Assembly: GCF_016863635.1 (NCBI RefSeq)
Contig: NZ_BOPG01000009.1
Location: forward strand, 124,001-188,000
Direction: 5' to 3'
DNA from: Virgisporangium aurantiacum
GTDB lineage: Bacteria; Actinomycetota; Actinomycetes; Mycobacteriales; Micromonosporaceae
Length of the DNA stretch: 64,000 nt
Part shown: positions 40,858 through 49,819 of the stretch, piece by piece
Layout: the number at the start of each line of letters is the position of its first letter
How positions within the stretch are numbered: the stretch's first letter is position 1
Notes under the pieces: generated by a model
What the model was told of the DNA's origin: nothing
Databases searched by the model: none
What the model saw: only the letters and a program-made list of their open reading frames with translations
Translations under genes and position numbers: made by a program

Positions 40858-41867
40858 TTGAACAGCGGGTGGGTGATCAGGTAGGCGAGGCAGGCGAACA
40901 TGGCGGCGCCGGGAAACGTCAGGATCCACGCGCCGACGATGTTGCCGGCGACGCCCCACCGCACCGCTCGCAACCGCTTCGTCGCACCCACCCCCATGAT
41001 CGACGACGTGATCGTGTGGGTGGTGGAGATCGGGGCGTGCAGCACGAGCGAGTTGAAGTACAGCACGGAGCTCGCGACCGTCTCCGCGGCGAAGCCCTCG
41101 GCCGGGCCGAGGTCGATCACCTTGCGCCCGAGGGTCCGGATGATCCGCCAGCCACCGGCGTAGGTGCCCAGCGCCAGCACCGTCGCCGACGTGATGAACA
41201 CCCACCACGGGATGTGCTTCTGGTCGTCCTGGAAGCCGCCGACGTACAGGGCCAGCGCGATGATGCCCATGGTCTTGGCGGCGTCCTGCATGCCGTGCCC
41301 GACCGACATCGCGAACGCCGAGAAGCTCTGCAGGATCCGGAAGCCACGGTTCAGCTTGCCCGGGTTGCGTTTCCGCACGATCCACAGCAGCGCCAGCATG
41401 ACGATGAAGCCGAGGATCAGACCGACGACCGGCGAGACCACCATCGGCACCAGGACCTTCTTGGTGATGACGTCCCAGTGCACCTTGCCGAGGCCGGCGA
41501 ACAGGGCCGCACCGACCAGCCCACCGAACAACGCGTGCGACGACGAGGACGGCAGCCCGAAGTACCAGGTGATCAGGTTCCAGATGATGGCGCCGACGAC
41601 GCCGGCGAACACCACGCCGAGGTACGCGAGGCTCTGGCCCTCCGGCGGGCTCACCAGCCCGCCGCCGACCGTCTCGGCGACGCCGTGCCCGAAGTAGGCG
41701 CCGAGCAGGTTGCCGACGGCGGCCAGGGCCAGCGCGGCCCGCGGGGTCAGCGCACGGGTCGACACCGAGGTCGCGATCGCGTTCGCCGCGTCGTGGAAGC
41801 CGTTGGTGTAGTCGAATGCGATGGCCACCGCGATCACTGCGATGACCCCGATGAGCTCAGCGCTCAC
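40854..41867 (-). CDS. pit: PiT-family low-affinity inorganic phosphate transporter
   Basis: A 337-residue membrane protein with about ten spans. The two PiT signatures are present: FDYTNGFHDAANAIATSVSTRAL near the start and the second half motif GVGATKRLRAVRWGVAGNIVGAWILTFPGA. It imports phosphate with cations. The DUF47 gene lies 73 bases upstream, the usual partner. Its promoter region carries PHO-box-like repeats, so induction at low phosphate is expected. Confidence 0.92.
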   Translation of the reverse strand: MSAELIGVIAVIAVAIAFDYTNGFHDAANAIATSVSTRALTPRAALALAAVGNLLGAYFGHGVAETVGGGLVSPPEGQSLAYLGVVFAGVVGAIIWNLITWYFGLPSSSSHALFGGLVGAALFAGLGKVHWDVITKKVLVPMVVSPVVGLILGFIVMLALLWIVRKRNPGKLNRGFRILQSFSAFAMSVGHGMQDAAKTMGIIALALYVGGFQDDQKHIPWWVFITSATVLALGTYAGGWRIIRTLGRKVIDLGPAEGFAAETVASSVLYFNSLVLHAPISTTHTITSSIMGVGATKRLRAVRWGVAGNIVGAWILTFPGAAMFACLAYLITHPLFN

Positions 41868-41940
41868 GCGATCGCTCCGCTTCGCTCCGCGATGCGTTCG
41901 CGACGCACTGAGCTAATGGTTCGCTCGCACAAGTGCTCGC

Positions 41941-42567
41941 TCACGACTCCTTGACCGCGATCGTCTCGACGGTGTTGGACACGTGCTCGAACGCGTCGCA
42001 CGCCGCCTCGAGCTCGTCGGCGACTTCCTTCATCTTCATGACGGTCAGCGCGTCGTACTCGCCGGAGAACAGCCGCACGAGCAGCATGCGGTAGGCCCGG
42101 TCGCCCTCGTTCTCCAGCCGGTTGCACTCGACCCAGTAGTCCTTGAGGCCCTTCATCGCCTTCAGCCCCGGCAGCGACTTCGCCGTCAGCCGGGCCTGCT
42201 GGTCGAGGATCGCCACCATCTCGTGCATCTCGCGGGGCAGCGACGGCAGGCTGGTCAACCCGTACAGGTACAGCAGGCTGCCGACCGCTTCGAGGTGGTC
42301 CACCACGTCGTCGAGCTGGGAGCCGAGCTGGTAGATGTCCTCCCGGTCGAACGGGGTGACGAAGCTCGAGTTGATGCGGTTGTACAGCTCGTGGGTGAGC
42401 GCGTCGTTGTCGTGCTCGACCTCGACCAGCCGCTCGCTCACCGACTGCACGTCGGCCTTGGGCATCGCCAGTTCGGTGAGCAACTCGGTGCCGCGGACGA
42501 TGTTCTCGGCGGCCTTGGTGAAGAACTCGTAGAACGAGTCGTCATTGGGACGGAGTCTCAGGCGCAC
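41941..42567 (-). CDS. DUF47 (PhoU-like) Pit accessory protein
   Basis: A 208-residue all-helical protein of the PhoU-like DUF47 family. RPNDDSFYEFFTKAAENIVRGTELLTEL, EHDNDALTHELYNRINSSFVTPFDREDIYQLGSQLDDVVDHLEA and LENEGDRAYRMLLVRLF are typical, and the E/D-x-x-x-D clusters bind metal. It regulates the Pit transporter encoded next. GTG 42567 (GAGGTGG five bases ahead) is preferred to GTG 42576. The gap to pit (41868-41940) is filled by CGCTCCGC-type short repeats. Confidence 0.9.
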   Translation of the reverse strand: MRLRLRPNDDSFYEFFTKAAENIVRGTELLTELAMPKADVQSVSERLVEVEHDNDALTHELYNRINSSFVTPFDREDIYQLGSQLDDVVDHLEAVGSLLYLYGLTSLPSLPREMHEMVAILDQQARLTAKSLPGLKAMKGLKDYWVECNRLENEGDRAYRMLLVRLFSGEYDALTVMKMKEVADELEAACDAFEHVSNTVETIAVKES

Positions 42568-42688
42568 GGCGGCCACCTCGTATGTACTGCGCCGAATGCG
42601 GCGGCGGGCGATCTTCCGGGCCTCACTGTACGTTCACGCGAATCCTTTCGCTGTTCGCCCCTTCCCGGTCGCTAGCTGGCCATTCTCT

Positions 42689-42717
42689 GTTCACTTCGTG
42701 TTCACCTGAGCGGTCAC
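42689..42717. promoter_or_regulatory. PHO-box-like direct repeats upstream of the DUF47-pit operon
   Basis: GTTCACT (42689) and GTTCACC (42700) are spaced exactly 11 bases, followed by a poorer third unit ending GGTCAC (42712-42717). A further GTTCAC is at 42632-42637. Repeats of GTTCACC-N4 are the PhoP operator of Streptomyces. The only gene that can use this promoter is the DUF47-pit pair. Confidence 0.65.
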
Positions 42718-42737
42718 TTCTAGGGCTTTTGTGCCAT

Positions 42738-43598
42738 TCAGCGGTGCGCCGGACGGCCGCGCAGGAACCGGCGCAGCGCGCCGACCTCCCGGGCGCCGAC
42801 GAGATCCGTGCCGGCGTCGTGCAACTCCCGCCAGAACGCCTGCCGCACCGCGCGGCGCGTCTCCGGGACGCCGAAGATGCGCACCCGCTTGCCCTCGGCG
42901 TGCGCCTGGCGGACCAGGGTCGTGAGCACATGGCGTTCCTCCGCGGGCATCTCCTCCCGGCCGTCCCACCCGAACCGCCACGCGACGTGCTCCCCCACCA
43001 GCGGCACCGACGAGGTGGCCACCCGCCGGTCGACGTCGGCGAGCGTGCCCTCGCCGAAGTAGAGGCGGTTGTGGCGGGCGTCGAGGATCGCGCGGGGCGC
43101 GGCGGCGAGCGCGACCAGCACCGGTCCCGGCTGCACCGTGCCGGCGACGCACCGGCTCAGCATGTCGGTGTAGCCGGCCAGTTCGTCGTCCAGCACGTCG
43201 ACGACGTGCGACGGCGCGACGCCCTCGGCCGCCTCGAGCACGACGGTGAACGGCTGGAAGCGGGCGTCGTCGCCGTACACCCGGCCCTTGGCGCGGACGC
43301 GGGCGTGCAACGGGTCGAGCACCAGCCGGCTGAGCGGCTCGCCCGTGTCGACGACGTGGATGCGCCCGCGCGGTCCGACCTGGACACCGACCGACAGGCC
43401 GGCGCAGCCGTACCGCAGCGCGCGACCGAGCGGGTTGCGGCACCCGTCGAACCGGCTGGCATGGGCGCGCGGATGGTAGCTGCGTTCCCGGCGCACGACC
43501 GAGGTCGCGGCGGCCGTCGACACGCTGAGGGCGGCGAGGCCGGCCACGACCGCCGTCGCGGTGAACCCGTCGACGATCGAAGGCGAACTGCCCGACAT
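42738..43598 (-). CDS. PI-PLC/GDPD-like (AIM6-type) protein with lost catalytic residues
   Basis: A 286-residue protein with an N-terminal membrane or signal segment (TAVVAGLAALSVSTAAATSVV). The fold follows AIM6-like PI-PLC proteins: PRAHASRF, PLGRALRYGCAGLSVGVQV, LVLDPLHARVRAKGRVYGDDARFQPFTVVLE, and the closing GKRVRIFGVPETRRAVRQAFWRELHDAGTDLV. In active relatives the first blocks read HNDY, SVEADV and VAHD; here all have changed, so catalysis is unlikely. A binding or regulatory role is inferred. It lies downstream of no clear partner. Confidence 0.75.
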   Translation of the reverse strand: MSGSSPSIVDGFTATAVVAGLAALSVSTAAATSVVRRERSYHPRAHASRFDGCRNPLGRALRYGCAGLSVGVQVGPRGRIHVVDTGEPLSRLVLDPLHARVRAKGRVYGDDARFQPFTVVLEAAEGVAPSHVVDVLDDELAGYTDMLSRCVAGTVQPGPVLVALAAAPRAILDARHNRLYFGEGTLADVDRRVATSSVPLVGEHVAWRFGWDGREEMPAEERHVLTTLVRQAHAEGKRVRIFGVPETRRAVRQAFWRELHDAGTDLVGAREVGALRRFLRGRPAHR

Positions 43599-43676
43599 GT
43601 AGTGATTCTGACTTAATGTCCGAATGAACGGCCCGGAGACGCGTCACAAATTGGCCGCGTCTACCGTCCATTCGGG

Positions 43677-44627
43677 ATGACGTCGACCGGGGGGCCTGTC
43701 GTGACCGAGGTTTTCGAGGAGCACCGGGACCACCTCATCGGGGTCGCCTACCGGATGCTGGGCAGCCGGGCCGAGGCCGAGGACGCGGTGCAGGAGGCCT
43801 ACCTGCGCTACGCCGGCACCGACCGGGCCGAGATCCGCGACCTGCGCGGCTGGCTGACCACGACGACCGGCCGGATCTGCCTCGACGTGCTGCGGTCGGC
43901 CCGGGTGCGCCGCGAGGCGTACGTCGGGCCGTGGCTGCCCGAGCCGATCGTGGAACGGCTGCCGGAGTCGGGGAACCCGTCGCCCGAGGACGTCGCGGTG
44001 CGGGCCGACGAGGTGACGTTCGCGCTCCTCGTGGTCCTGGAGACGTTGACGCCCGAGCAGCGCGTCGCGTTCGTGCTGCACGACGTGTTCGCCGTGCCGT
44101 TCGACGAGATCGCGGCGATGCTCGGGGTCAGCGGCGCGGCCGCCCGGCAACTCGCCACCCGGGCCCGCCGGGCCGTCACCGAGGGTCGCCCGCGCCACAC
44201 CGCGACGCTCGCCGAGCAACGCCGGGTGGCCGACGCGTTCCTCGCCGCGGTGAGCGGTGGCGACCTGGACGCACTGCTCGCCCTGCTCGCGCCCGACGTC
44301 ATCGCGGTCGGCGACGGTGGCGGGGTGGTCTCGGCGGGCCTGCGCGCGGTCGAGGGCTCCGACAAGGTGGCCCGGTTCGTGTTCGGCATCTTCGAGAAGA
44401 CCGCCCGGACGGGATCGATGCGCGCCGAGCCCGTGCTGGTCAACGGATCGCTGGGCTTCCTGCTGGAGTTCGGCGAACCGCCGCAGCGGCTCGTCTCGAC
44501 GTTCGCGATCGCCGACGGTCGCATCACCGCCCTGTTCGACCAGCTCAACCCGGCCAAGCTCACGCGCGTACCCGCCGTGGACCCGGCGCGGAACGTGCTA
44601 CCCGGGGACCTCGGGGCCGCGCTCTAG
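43677..44627 (+). CDS. ECF41/SigJ-type sigma factor with SnoaL-like C-terminal domain
   Basis: A 316-residue sigma factor. Region 2 (HLIGVAYRMLGSRAEAEDAVQEAYLRY) and region 4 (LTPEQRVAFVLHDVFAVPFDEIAAMLGVSGAAARQLATRARRAV) are followed at about 190-300 by a SnoaL/NTF2-like domain that acts as built-in control. ECF41 marks are visible: WLPEP after region 2, DGGGVV and NPAKL in the extension. ECF41 sigmas normally sit beside a carboxymuconolactone decarboxylase or oxidoreductase gene, and none is here. The gene overlaps the LigD gene by 30 bases tail to tail. Confidence 0.88.
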   Translation: MTSTGGPVVTEVFEEHRDHLIGVAYRMLGSRAEAEDAVQEAYLRYAGTDRAEIRDLRGWLTTTTGRICLDVLRSARVRREAYVGPWLPEPIVERLPESGNPSPEDVAVRADEVTFALLVVLETLTPEQRVAFVLHDVFAVPFDEIAAMLGVSGAAARQLATRARRAVTEGRPRHTATLAEQRRVADAFLAAVSGGDLDALLALLAPDVIAVGDGGGVVSAGLRAVEGSDKVARFVFGIFEKTARTGSMRAEPVLVNGSLGFLLEFGEPPQRLVSTFAIADGRITALFDQLNPAKLTRVPAVDPARNVLPGDLGAAL

Positions 44628-45500
44628 CAGCGGCGCCAGCAGGTCGCCCCAGTCGTCGACCCGGTCCAGTACGGCGGGTGCGGTCAGGTCCGTCGCCACG
44701 ACGTGCCCGGCCTCGACCTCGTTCCAGGTCAGCGGCGCGCTGACCGTCGGCATCGGCTGGGCGCGCAGCGAGTACGGGGCCACCGTGGTCTTGGCCGCCG
44801 CGTTCTGGCTCCAGTCGATGAAGACCTTGCCAGGGCGCAGGCTCTTCGTCATCCGGGCGGTGATCAGCCGCCCGTGCGCGGCGGCCAATTCCTCGGCCAC
44901 CCGCTTGGCGTAGCCGCTGACCTCCTCCGACGTCTGGTTGCCCGACACCGGGCAGCACAACTGCATGCCCTTCTTGCCCGACGTCTTGGGATACGCGTCG
45001 ATCCCGTCGAGCGCCAGCCGCTCGCGCATCAGGCAGGCGACCTCGCAGCACTCGGCCAGGCCGGCGGGCGGCCCCGGGTCGAGGTCGACGACCAGCAGGT
45101 CGGGCCCGGCCGCGTCGACCTTCCACTGTGGAGTGTGCAGTTCCAGCGCGGCAAGGTTGGCCAGCCACACGAGCGTCGGCAGGTCGTCGCAGACGACGAA
45201 GTCGATGGTCTCGCGGTCGACCTTGGTCGAGCCGGGCACCGGCAGCGTCGCCAACCGCACCCAGTCGGGGGTGCCGCCCGGCCGGTTCTTCTCGAAGAAG
45301 TTGACGCCGTCGACGCCGTTCGGATACCGGATCCGGGTCAGCGCCCGGTCCCGCAGATGCGGCAGGAGATGCGGCGAGATCCGCGTGTAGTAGTCGATGA
45401 TCTCGCCCTTGGTGAACCCGGCCGCCGGGTACAGCACCTTCTGCAGGTTCGACAGTTCGAGTTCCACCTCGTCGACCCGCACGCGAACCCGGTCATTCAT
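44598..45500 (-). CDS. ligD: LigD-type polymerase/primase domain protein for end joining
   Basis: A 300-residue stand-alone PolDom. LSNLQKVLYPAAGFTKGEIIDYYTRI starts the domain, DLLVVDLDPG carries the catalytic D-x-D, and KTSGKKGMQL and PYSLRAQPMPTVSAPLTWNEV are family marks. It adds nucleotides at breaks during Ku-dependent end joining. The ligase activity is on a separate gene, with which it overlaps by 8 bases, whereas many bacteria fuse the two. Confidence 0.9.
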   Translation of the reverse strand: MNDRVRVRVDEVELELSNLQKVLYPAAGFTKGEIIDYYTRISPHLLPHLRDRALTRIRYPNGVDGVNFFEKNRPGGTPDWVRLATLPVPGSTKVDRETIDFVVCDDLPTLVWLANLAALELHTPQWKVDAAGPDLLVVDLDPGPPAGLAECCEVACLMRERLALDGIDAYPKTSGKKGMQLCCPVSGNQTSEEVSGYAKRVAEELAAAHGRLITARMTKSLRPGKVFIDWSQNAAAKTTVAPYSLRAQPMPTVSAPLTWNEVEAGHVVATDLTAPAVLDRVDDWGDLLAPLLERGPEVPG

Positions 45501-46440
45501 CGAACACCTCGTCGGGGGCCTTGTCGGTGCGCAGACGCAGGAAGCGGGGGAAGCGCAACCGGAGATCGGCCGTACGCTCGGAGAACTTCAACTCCACCAC
45601 GATCTCCGGCCGTACCCACACGGCGCCGCGCGAATCCTCCCGTGGCAGGTCGGCGGCGAACGGTGACGACGGCGAGATCAGCGGCCCGAGCACGGCGAGC
45701 AGTTCCCGCTCCGAGGCCGCCGAGATCCCGCCGCCCACCCGTCCGCGGAACTCCAGGCCGTTCGGCCCGGGGACGCCCACCAGCAGCGCGCCCAGCGCCC
45801 GCGCTCCCGGCCGGTAGCCGCCGACCACGAGGTCGCCGGTGCGCTCGAGCTTCACCTTGATCCAGTCCGGGCTGCGCGTACCGGGCCGGTAGAGCGAGGT
45901 GCGCCGCTTGGCGACCACGCCCTCCAGCGTGTACTCGCGGGCGGCGGACACGGTGGCGCCGCCGTCGTCGAACGAGGGCGGCGCCAGCCAGTGGTCCGAC
46001 ACCAGGCCGAGGTCGGCCAGCAGCGCCCGCCGCTCCGTGTAGGGCCGTCCGCACACCTCGACGCCGTCGAGAGCGAGCACGTCGAAGATCAGATAGGTGA
46101 CGGGGAGGGAGCGCGCCAATCGCGCCGCGCGCCCCGCGTCGCGGACATGCATGCGCTCCGCGAGCGAGCGGAACGACGGCCGGCCCTTCTCGTCGAGCAC
46201 CGCCACCTCGCCGTCGAGCACGGCGTCGCGCCCCACCGCGGCACCGAGCCCGGCCAGTTCCGGATACGCGACGGTGATCTCCGGCCCGCGCCGGGCGAAC
46301 AGCCGCAGGGATCCGTCGGAGATCTGCGCGATTGCGCGCACGCCGTCCCATTTGAACTCATACGCCCATCCGCCGCCGACCGGCAATTGTCCGGCCGTGG
46401 CGAGCATTGGCTGATAGGGCGTGCCGGGCACGCCGTCCAC
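45493..46440 (-). CDS. ATP-dependent DNA ligase (LigD ligase-domain type)
   Basis: A 315-residue ligase. The adenylation lysine is in EFKWDGVRAI (K-x-D-G), with VLDGEVAVLDEKGRPSF, YLIFDVLALDG, EGVVAKRR and DWIKVKLERTGDLVVGGYRPG as motifs III-V and the link to the OB-fold. It seals double-strand breaks with Ku and the PolDom protein. GTG 46440 is set because family members start close to MLA; the longer frame is arginine-rich noise. Divergent from ku. Confidence 0.9.
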   Translation of the reverse strand: MDGVPGTPYQPMLATAGQLPVGGGWAYEFKWDGVRAIAQISDGSLRLFARRGPEITVAYPELAGLGAAVGRDAVLDGEVAVLDEKGRPSFRSLAERMHVRDAGRAARLARSLPVTYLIFDVLALDGVEVCGRPYTERRALLADLGLVSDHWLAPPSFDDGGATVSAAREYTLEGVVAKRRTSLYRPGTRSPDWIKVKLERTGDLVVGGYRPGARALGALLVGVPGPNGLEFRGRVGGGISAASERELLAVLGPLISPSSPFAADLPREDSRGAVWVRPEIVVELKFSERTADLRLRFPRFLRLRTDKAPDEVFDE

Positions 46441-46522
46441 GATAGATCGCCCATAGGCCTCGCATCCTGGGGAAACGGATGGGATTCTGGGTCGGGGGAA
46501 GAGCCGGTGGAGGGAGTTCGGG

Positions 46523-47500
46523 GTGCGGGCGATCTGGAAGGGCGCGGTCTCCTTCGGGCTCGTGTCGATCTCCGTGAAGCTGTACTCGGCCACGGAGGAG
46601 AAGGACATCCGGTTCCATCAGGTGCACCGCACCGACGGCGGCCGCATCAAGTACAAGCGCACCTGCTCGGTCTGCGGCGAGGAGGTGTCGTACGACGACA
46701 TCGCCAAGGGCTACGACCTGGGCGGCGGCGAGATCATCGTGCTCACCGACGACGACTTCGCCGATCTTCCGCTCACGAGCAGCCGGGCGATCGACGTGCT
46801 GGAGTTCGTGCCGGCCGAGCAGGTCGACCCGATCTACTACAACAAGTCCTACTTCCTGGAGCCCGACAAGACGGCCGCCAAGCCGTACGTGCTGCTCCGC
46901 GACGCGCTGGAGCGCACCGACCGGGTGGCCGTGGTCAAGGTCGCGCTGCGCCAGCGTGAACAGTTGGCGACGCTGCGCGTGCGCGACGGCGTGATGGTGC
47001 TCAACACCATGCTGTGGCCCGACGAGGTGCGCAAACCCAACTTCGAGTTCCTCGGCGACGACATCGAGGCTCGCCCGGCCGAGTTGGCGATGGCCGGCTC
47101 GCTGATCGAGTCGATGGCCGGCGACTTCGAGCCCGACCAGTACTCCGACAACTACCGCGAGGCGTTGCAGGAGGTCATCGACGCCAAGGCGGCCGGGCGC
47201 GAGGTGGTGCAACCGGAGGAGGCCGAGGCGCCACCGTCGGCGGCGGTCGATCTGATGGCCGCGCTGCGGGCGTCCGTCGAACGCGCGCGGACCGCGCGCG
47301 GTGAGGGCGGCGACGACGGGACGACGCCGATCAGCGCCGCGAAGTCGGCCCAGAAGGCGGCCGCTCCGAAGGCCGCCGCACCCAAGGCCGCTCCGGCGAA
47401 GAAGGCACCCGCGAAGAAGGCCGCACCCGCGAAGAAGGCGACCGCCGACGCCGCGGAGAAGCCCGCCAAGAAGACGACCCGGGCTCGGAAGTCTGCGTGA
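46523..47500 (+). CDS. ku: Ku homologue for non-homologous end joining
   Basis: A 325-residue Ku. RAIWKGAVSFGLVSISVKLYSATEEKDIRFHQVHR is the standard start; TCSVCGEEVSYDDIAKGYDL and ALEVIDAKAAG-like helices follow. Residues 270-325 form a tail of alternating Ala-Lys-Pro repeats (AAPKAAPAKKAPAKKA) like those that tether DNA in some actinobacterial Ku proteins. GTG start 46523, 82 bases from the divergent ligase start. Ku binds ends and recruits the two LigD functions. Confidence 0.93.
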   Translation: MRAIWKGAVSFGLVSISVKLYSATEEKDIRFHQVHRTDGGRIKYKRTCSVCGEEVSYDDIAKGYDLGGGEIIVLTDDDFADLPLTSSRAIDVLEFVPAEQVDPIYYNKSYFLEPDKTAAKPYVLLRDALERTDRVAVVKVALRQREQLATLRVRDGVMVLNTMLWPDEVRKPNFEFLGDDIEARPAELAMAGSLIESMAGDFEPDQYSDNYREALQEVIDAKAAGREVVQPEEAEAPPSAAVDLMAALRASVERARTARGEGGDDGTTPISAAKSAQKAAAPKAAAPKAAPAKKAPAKKAAPAKKATADAAEKPAKKTTRARKSA

Positions 47501-47538
47501 ACTCACGGCATTTTCGCGGCTGAGGGTGGCCGGATCGC

Positions 47539-47581
47539 TCCAAGATCGCGGATATGTTTGGGGCGTTGATCCGAGACGCCC
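47539..47581. repeat. Repeat word and hairpin between ku and the next gene
   Basis: TCCAAGATCGCG (47539-47550) repeats the core of the terminator at 23837-23892. GGGCGT (47561-47566) pairs with ACGCCC (47576-47581). The hairpin may terminate ku. No gene in 47501-47596. Confidence 0.4.
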
Positions 47582-47596
47582 ACAGGAGTTCAGACG

Positions 47597-48565
47597 ATGG
47601 AGCCGGCAGTACGTTTGGCACGATCGGCAACGATCGCCTGCCGGCTCGTCGAGGCGCTCGCGCGGGGTGCCGTCCCGGGTGCCGGCAGCGCCGACAACCA
47701 GCTTGCCGAGGGTGTGGTCGGCTTCACCCAGCTCGATCCGGCGCAGCTCACGGCGACCCGGCGCGCCATCCTCGGCAGCACCCGGCTCCGCGAGAACCTC
47801 GTCACCGCCGCCGTCGGCTGGGCCGAGGCGATCGACGAGGCCCTGCTCGCCGGCCGCGTGCTGCCGCCGGAACTGGAGACGATGGTGGATGGCGTCGGGC
47901 CGTCGTCGCTCGACCCGCTGTCCGCACAGGTCTTCGCCCGCATCAGCACGGAGTCGCCGGCCGGCCGCAACCACCGCCGGTTGCTGCTGTTCGCCGGTGC
48001 GGGCGCGGTGGCGGTGGCGCTCGTCGCGTGGCTGGTGGTCCGCTCGTTCGGTCCGGAGTCCAGCGAGCTGCCGTTCAGCGCGGCCGGATTCTCACCGGCC
48101 TGCGACGGCATGATGTTCCCCGACGCACCGGCCTACAAGGGTGGCGCGCCGCACCCGACGGTCGTCTTCACCACCGACTACAACCAGCAGCTCAGCGGCA
48201 AGTGGAGCACGGTGCAGGCGATCTACGACGAGCAGAATCCGTTCTCCGACGCGTGGACGTCGAGCAACCCGGCCGTGATCCAGGCGGTGGCGTGCATCAC
48301 CATCGACGGCGACCCGCACGAACCGGTCAGCCAGTGCCCCTACAGCAACCGGTCCCGGCCCGGGCCGACCACGCTCCCGATGTTCCGGGGCGAGTTCACG
48401 ATCACCCTGTACGAGGCCCGCACCGGCCGGCGCATCCACCAGGCCCACATCTCCGGCGAAGTCATGAAATGCCCCAAGATGGTCCCGGTCGACGCGACCC
48501 ACGTGTTCACGACGCCCAGCCCCCAGCAGTACCTCGACGCGATCGGCCGTTTCGTCGACGGCTGA
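47597..48565 (+). CDS. Single-span membrane protein of unknown function
   Basis: A 322-residue protein. A helical cytosolic part (1-135) is followed by a membrane span at about 136-155 (LLLFAGAGAVAVALVAWLVV) and an extracytoplasmic domain with several cysteines (FSPACDGMM, AVACITIDG, VSQCPYSN, EVMKCPKM) that could pair. AGGAG precedes the ATG. The N-terminal VRLARSATIACRLVEALARG resembles no family I know. It may act with the antiporter 18 bases downstream. Confidence 0.65.
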   Translation: MEPAVRLARSATIACRLVEALARGAVPGAGSADNQLAEGVVGFTQLDPAQLTATRRAILGSTRLRENLVTAAVGWAEAIDEALLAGRVLPPELETMVDGVGPSSLDPLSAQVFARISTESPAGRNHRRLLLFAGAGAVAVALVAWLVVRSFGPESSELPFSAAGFSPACDGMMFPDAPAYKGGAPHPTVVFTTDYNQQLSGKWSTVQAIYDEQNPFSDAWTSSNPAVIQAVACITIDGDPHEPVSQCPYSNRSRPGPTTLPMFRGEFTITLYEARTGRRIHQAHISGEVMKCPKMVPVDATHVFTTPSPQQYLDAIGRFVDG

Positions 48566-48583
48566 GTGGGGACGAAGTAACCC

Positions 48584-49819
48584 GTGGATCTGGTCTTCGC
48601 GATCGCGGGTGTCGCGGCGCTGCTCGCCGGGCTGTTGCCGCGCCTGCTGGAGGGACGCCCGCTGTCGCTGCCGGTCGCGTTTCTCGGGCTGGGCATGCTC
48701 GTGTTCGCGTTGCCGCTCGACCTGCCCGTCCCCGATCCGCTGGTGCACGTCGAACTGACCGAGCACCTCGCCGAGGTGTGCGTGATCGTCGCGCTCATGG
48801 GTGCCGGGCTCAAGCTCGACCGTCCCGTCGGCTGGCGCCGCTGGTCGTCGACCTGGCGGCTGCTCGCCGTCGCGATGCCGGTGACCATCGCCGGCACCGC
48901 TGTCCTCGGTTGGTGGTGGGCCGGCCTGGCGCCGGCGGCCGCGCTGCTGCTGGGCTCGGCGCTGGCACCCACCGACCCGGTGCTCGCCTCCGACGTCCAG
49001 GTCGGCGAGCCCACCGAGGACGAGGACTCCGAAGACGAGGTGCGGTTCGCGCTGACCTCGGAGGCCGGGCTGAACGACGCGCTGGCCTTCCCGTTCGTCT
49101 ACCTGGCGATCACGGTGGCGGCGCACGAGAGCCTGCTGAAATGGGTGGCCGTCGACGTCGTCTACAAGCTCGCGGTCGGCCTGCTGCTTGGGCTGGGCAC
49201 CGGGTGGCTGCTCGGCAAGCTGTTCTTCCGCGCGACCAAGGACGCCGTACGCCTGGCCAGGCACGCCGAGGGCTTCGTGGCGCTGGCGGTGACGTTCTTC
49301 GCGTACGGCGTCACCGAACTGGCCGGCGGATACGGGTTCCTGGCGGTGTTCGTGTGCGCGGTGTCGATCCGGTCCTCGGAGCGGAGCCACAGCTACCACC
49401 AGGTGCTGCACGATTTCGCCGAGCAGATCGAGCGGCTGCTCACCGTCCTGTTGCTGCTACTGCTCGGCGGCGCCGTGGTGAACGGGTTGCTGTCGGCGCT
49501 GACGTGGCGCGCGGCGGTGGTGGGGCTGGTGCTGCTGTTCGGGCTGCGTCCGCTGGTGGCCTGGCTGTCGCTGCGCGGGTCACCGAGCACGAAGGGCGAA
49601 CACCTGGTGATCGCGTTCTTCGGGATCCGCGGGATCGGCTCGTTCTACTACCTGGCGTACGCGACCGCGGCGGTCTCGTTCCCGCAGGCCGAGGAGTTGT
49701 GGGCGCTGGTGGGGTTCGTGGTGATCGTCTCGGTGGTGGTGCACGGCGTGTCGGCCACGCCGGTCATGGCACGGCTCGACCGCCGCCACGAACGGACGCC
49801 CGATCAGTCGGTCGCGTAG
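48584..49819 (+). CDS. CPA1-type cation:proton antiporter
   Basis: A 411-residue membrane protein with about 12 spans. SALAPTDPVLASDVQVG and LTSEAGLNDALAFPFVYLAI carry the acidic residues of the Na+(K+)/H+ exchange site (ND pair), as in NhaP/CPA1 carriers. ALAVTFFAYGVTELAGGYGFLAVFV and FFGIRGIGSFYYLAYA are further family marks. GTG 48584. It is 18 bases after the previous gene and overlaps the convergent gene by 16 bases. Confidence 0.88.
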   Translation: MDLVFAIAGVAALLAGLLPRLLEGRPLSLPVAFLGLGMLVFALPLDLPVPDPLVHVELTEHLAEVCVIVALMGAGLKLDRPVGWRRWSSTWRLLAVAMPVTIAGTAVLGWWWAGLAPAAALLLGSALAPTDPVLASDVQVGEPTEDEDSEDEVRFALTSEAGLNDALAFPFVYLAITVAAHESLLKWVAVDVVYKLAVGLLLGLGTGWLLGKLFFRATKDAVRLARHAEGFVALAVTFFAYGVTELAGGYGFLAVFVCAVSIRSSERSHSYHQVLHDFAEQIERLLTVLLLLLLGGAVVNGLLSALTWRAAVVGLVLLFGLRPLVAWLSLRGSPSTKGEHLVIAFFGIRGIGSFYYLAYATAAVSFPQAEELWALVGFVVIVSVVVHGVSATPVMARLDRRHERTPDQSVA

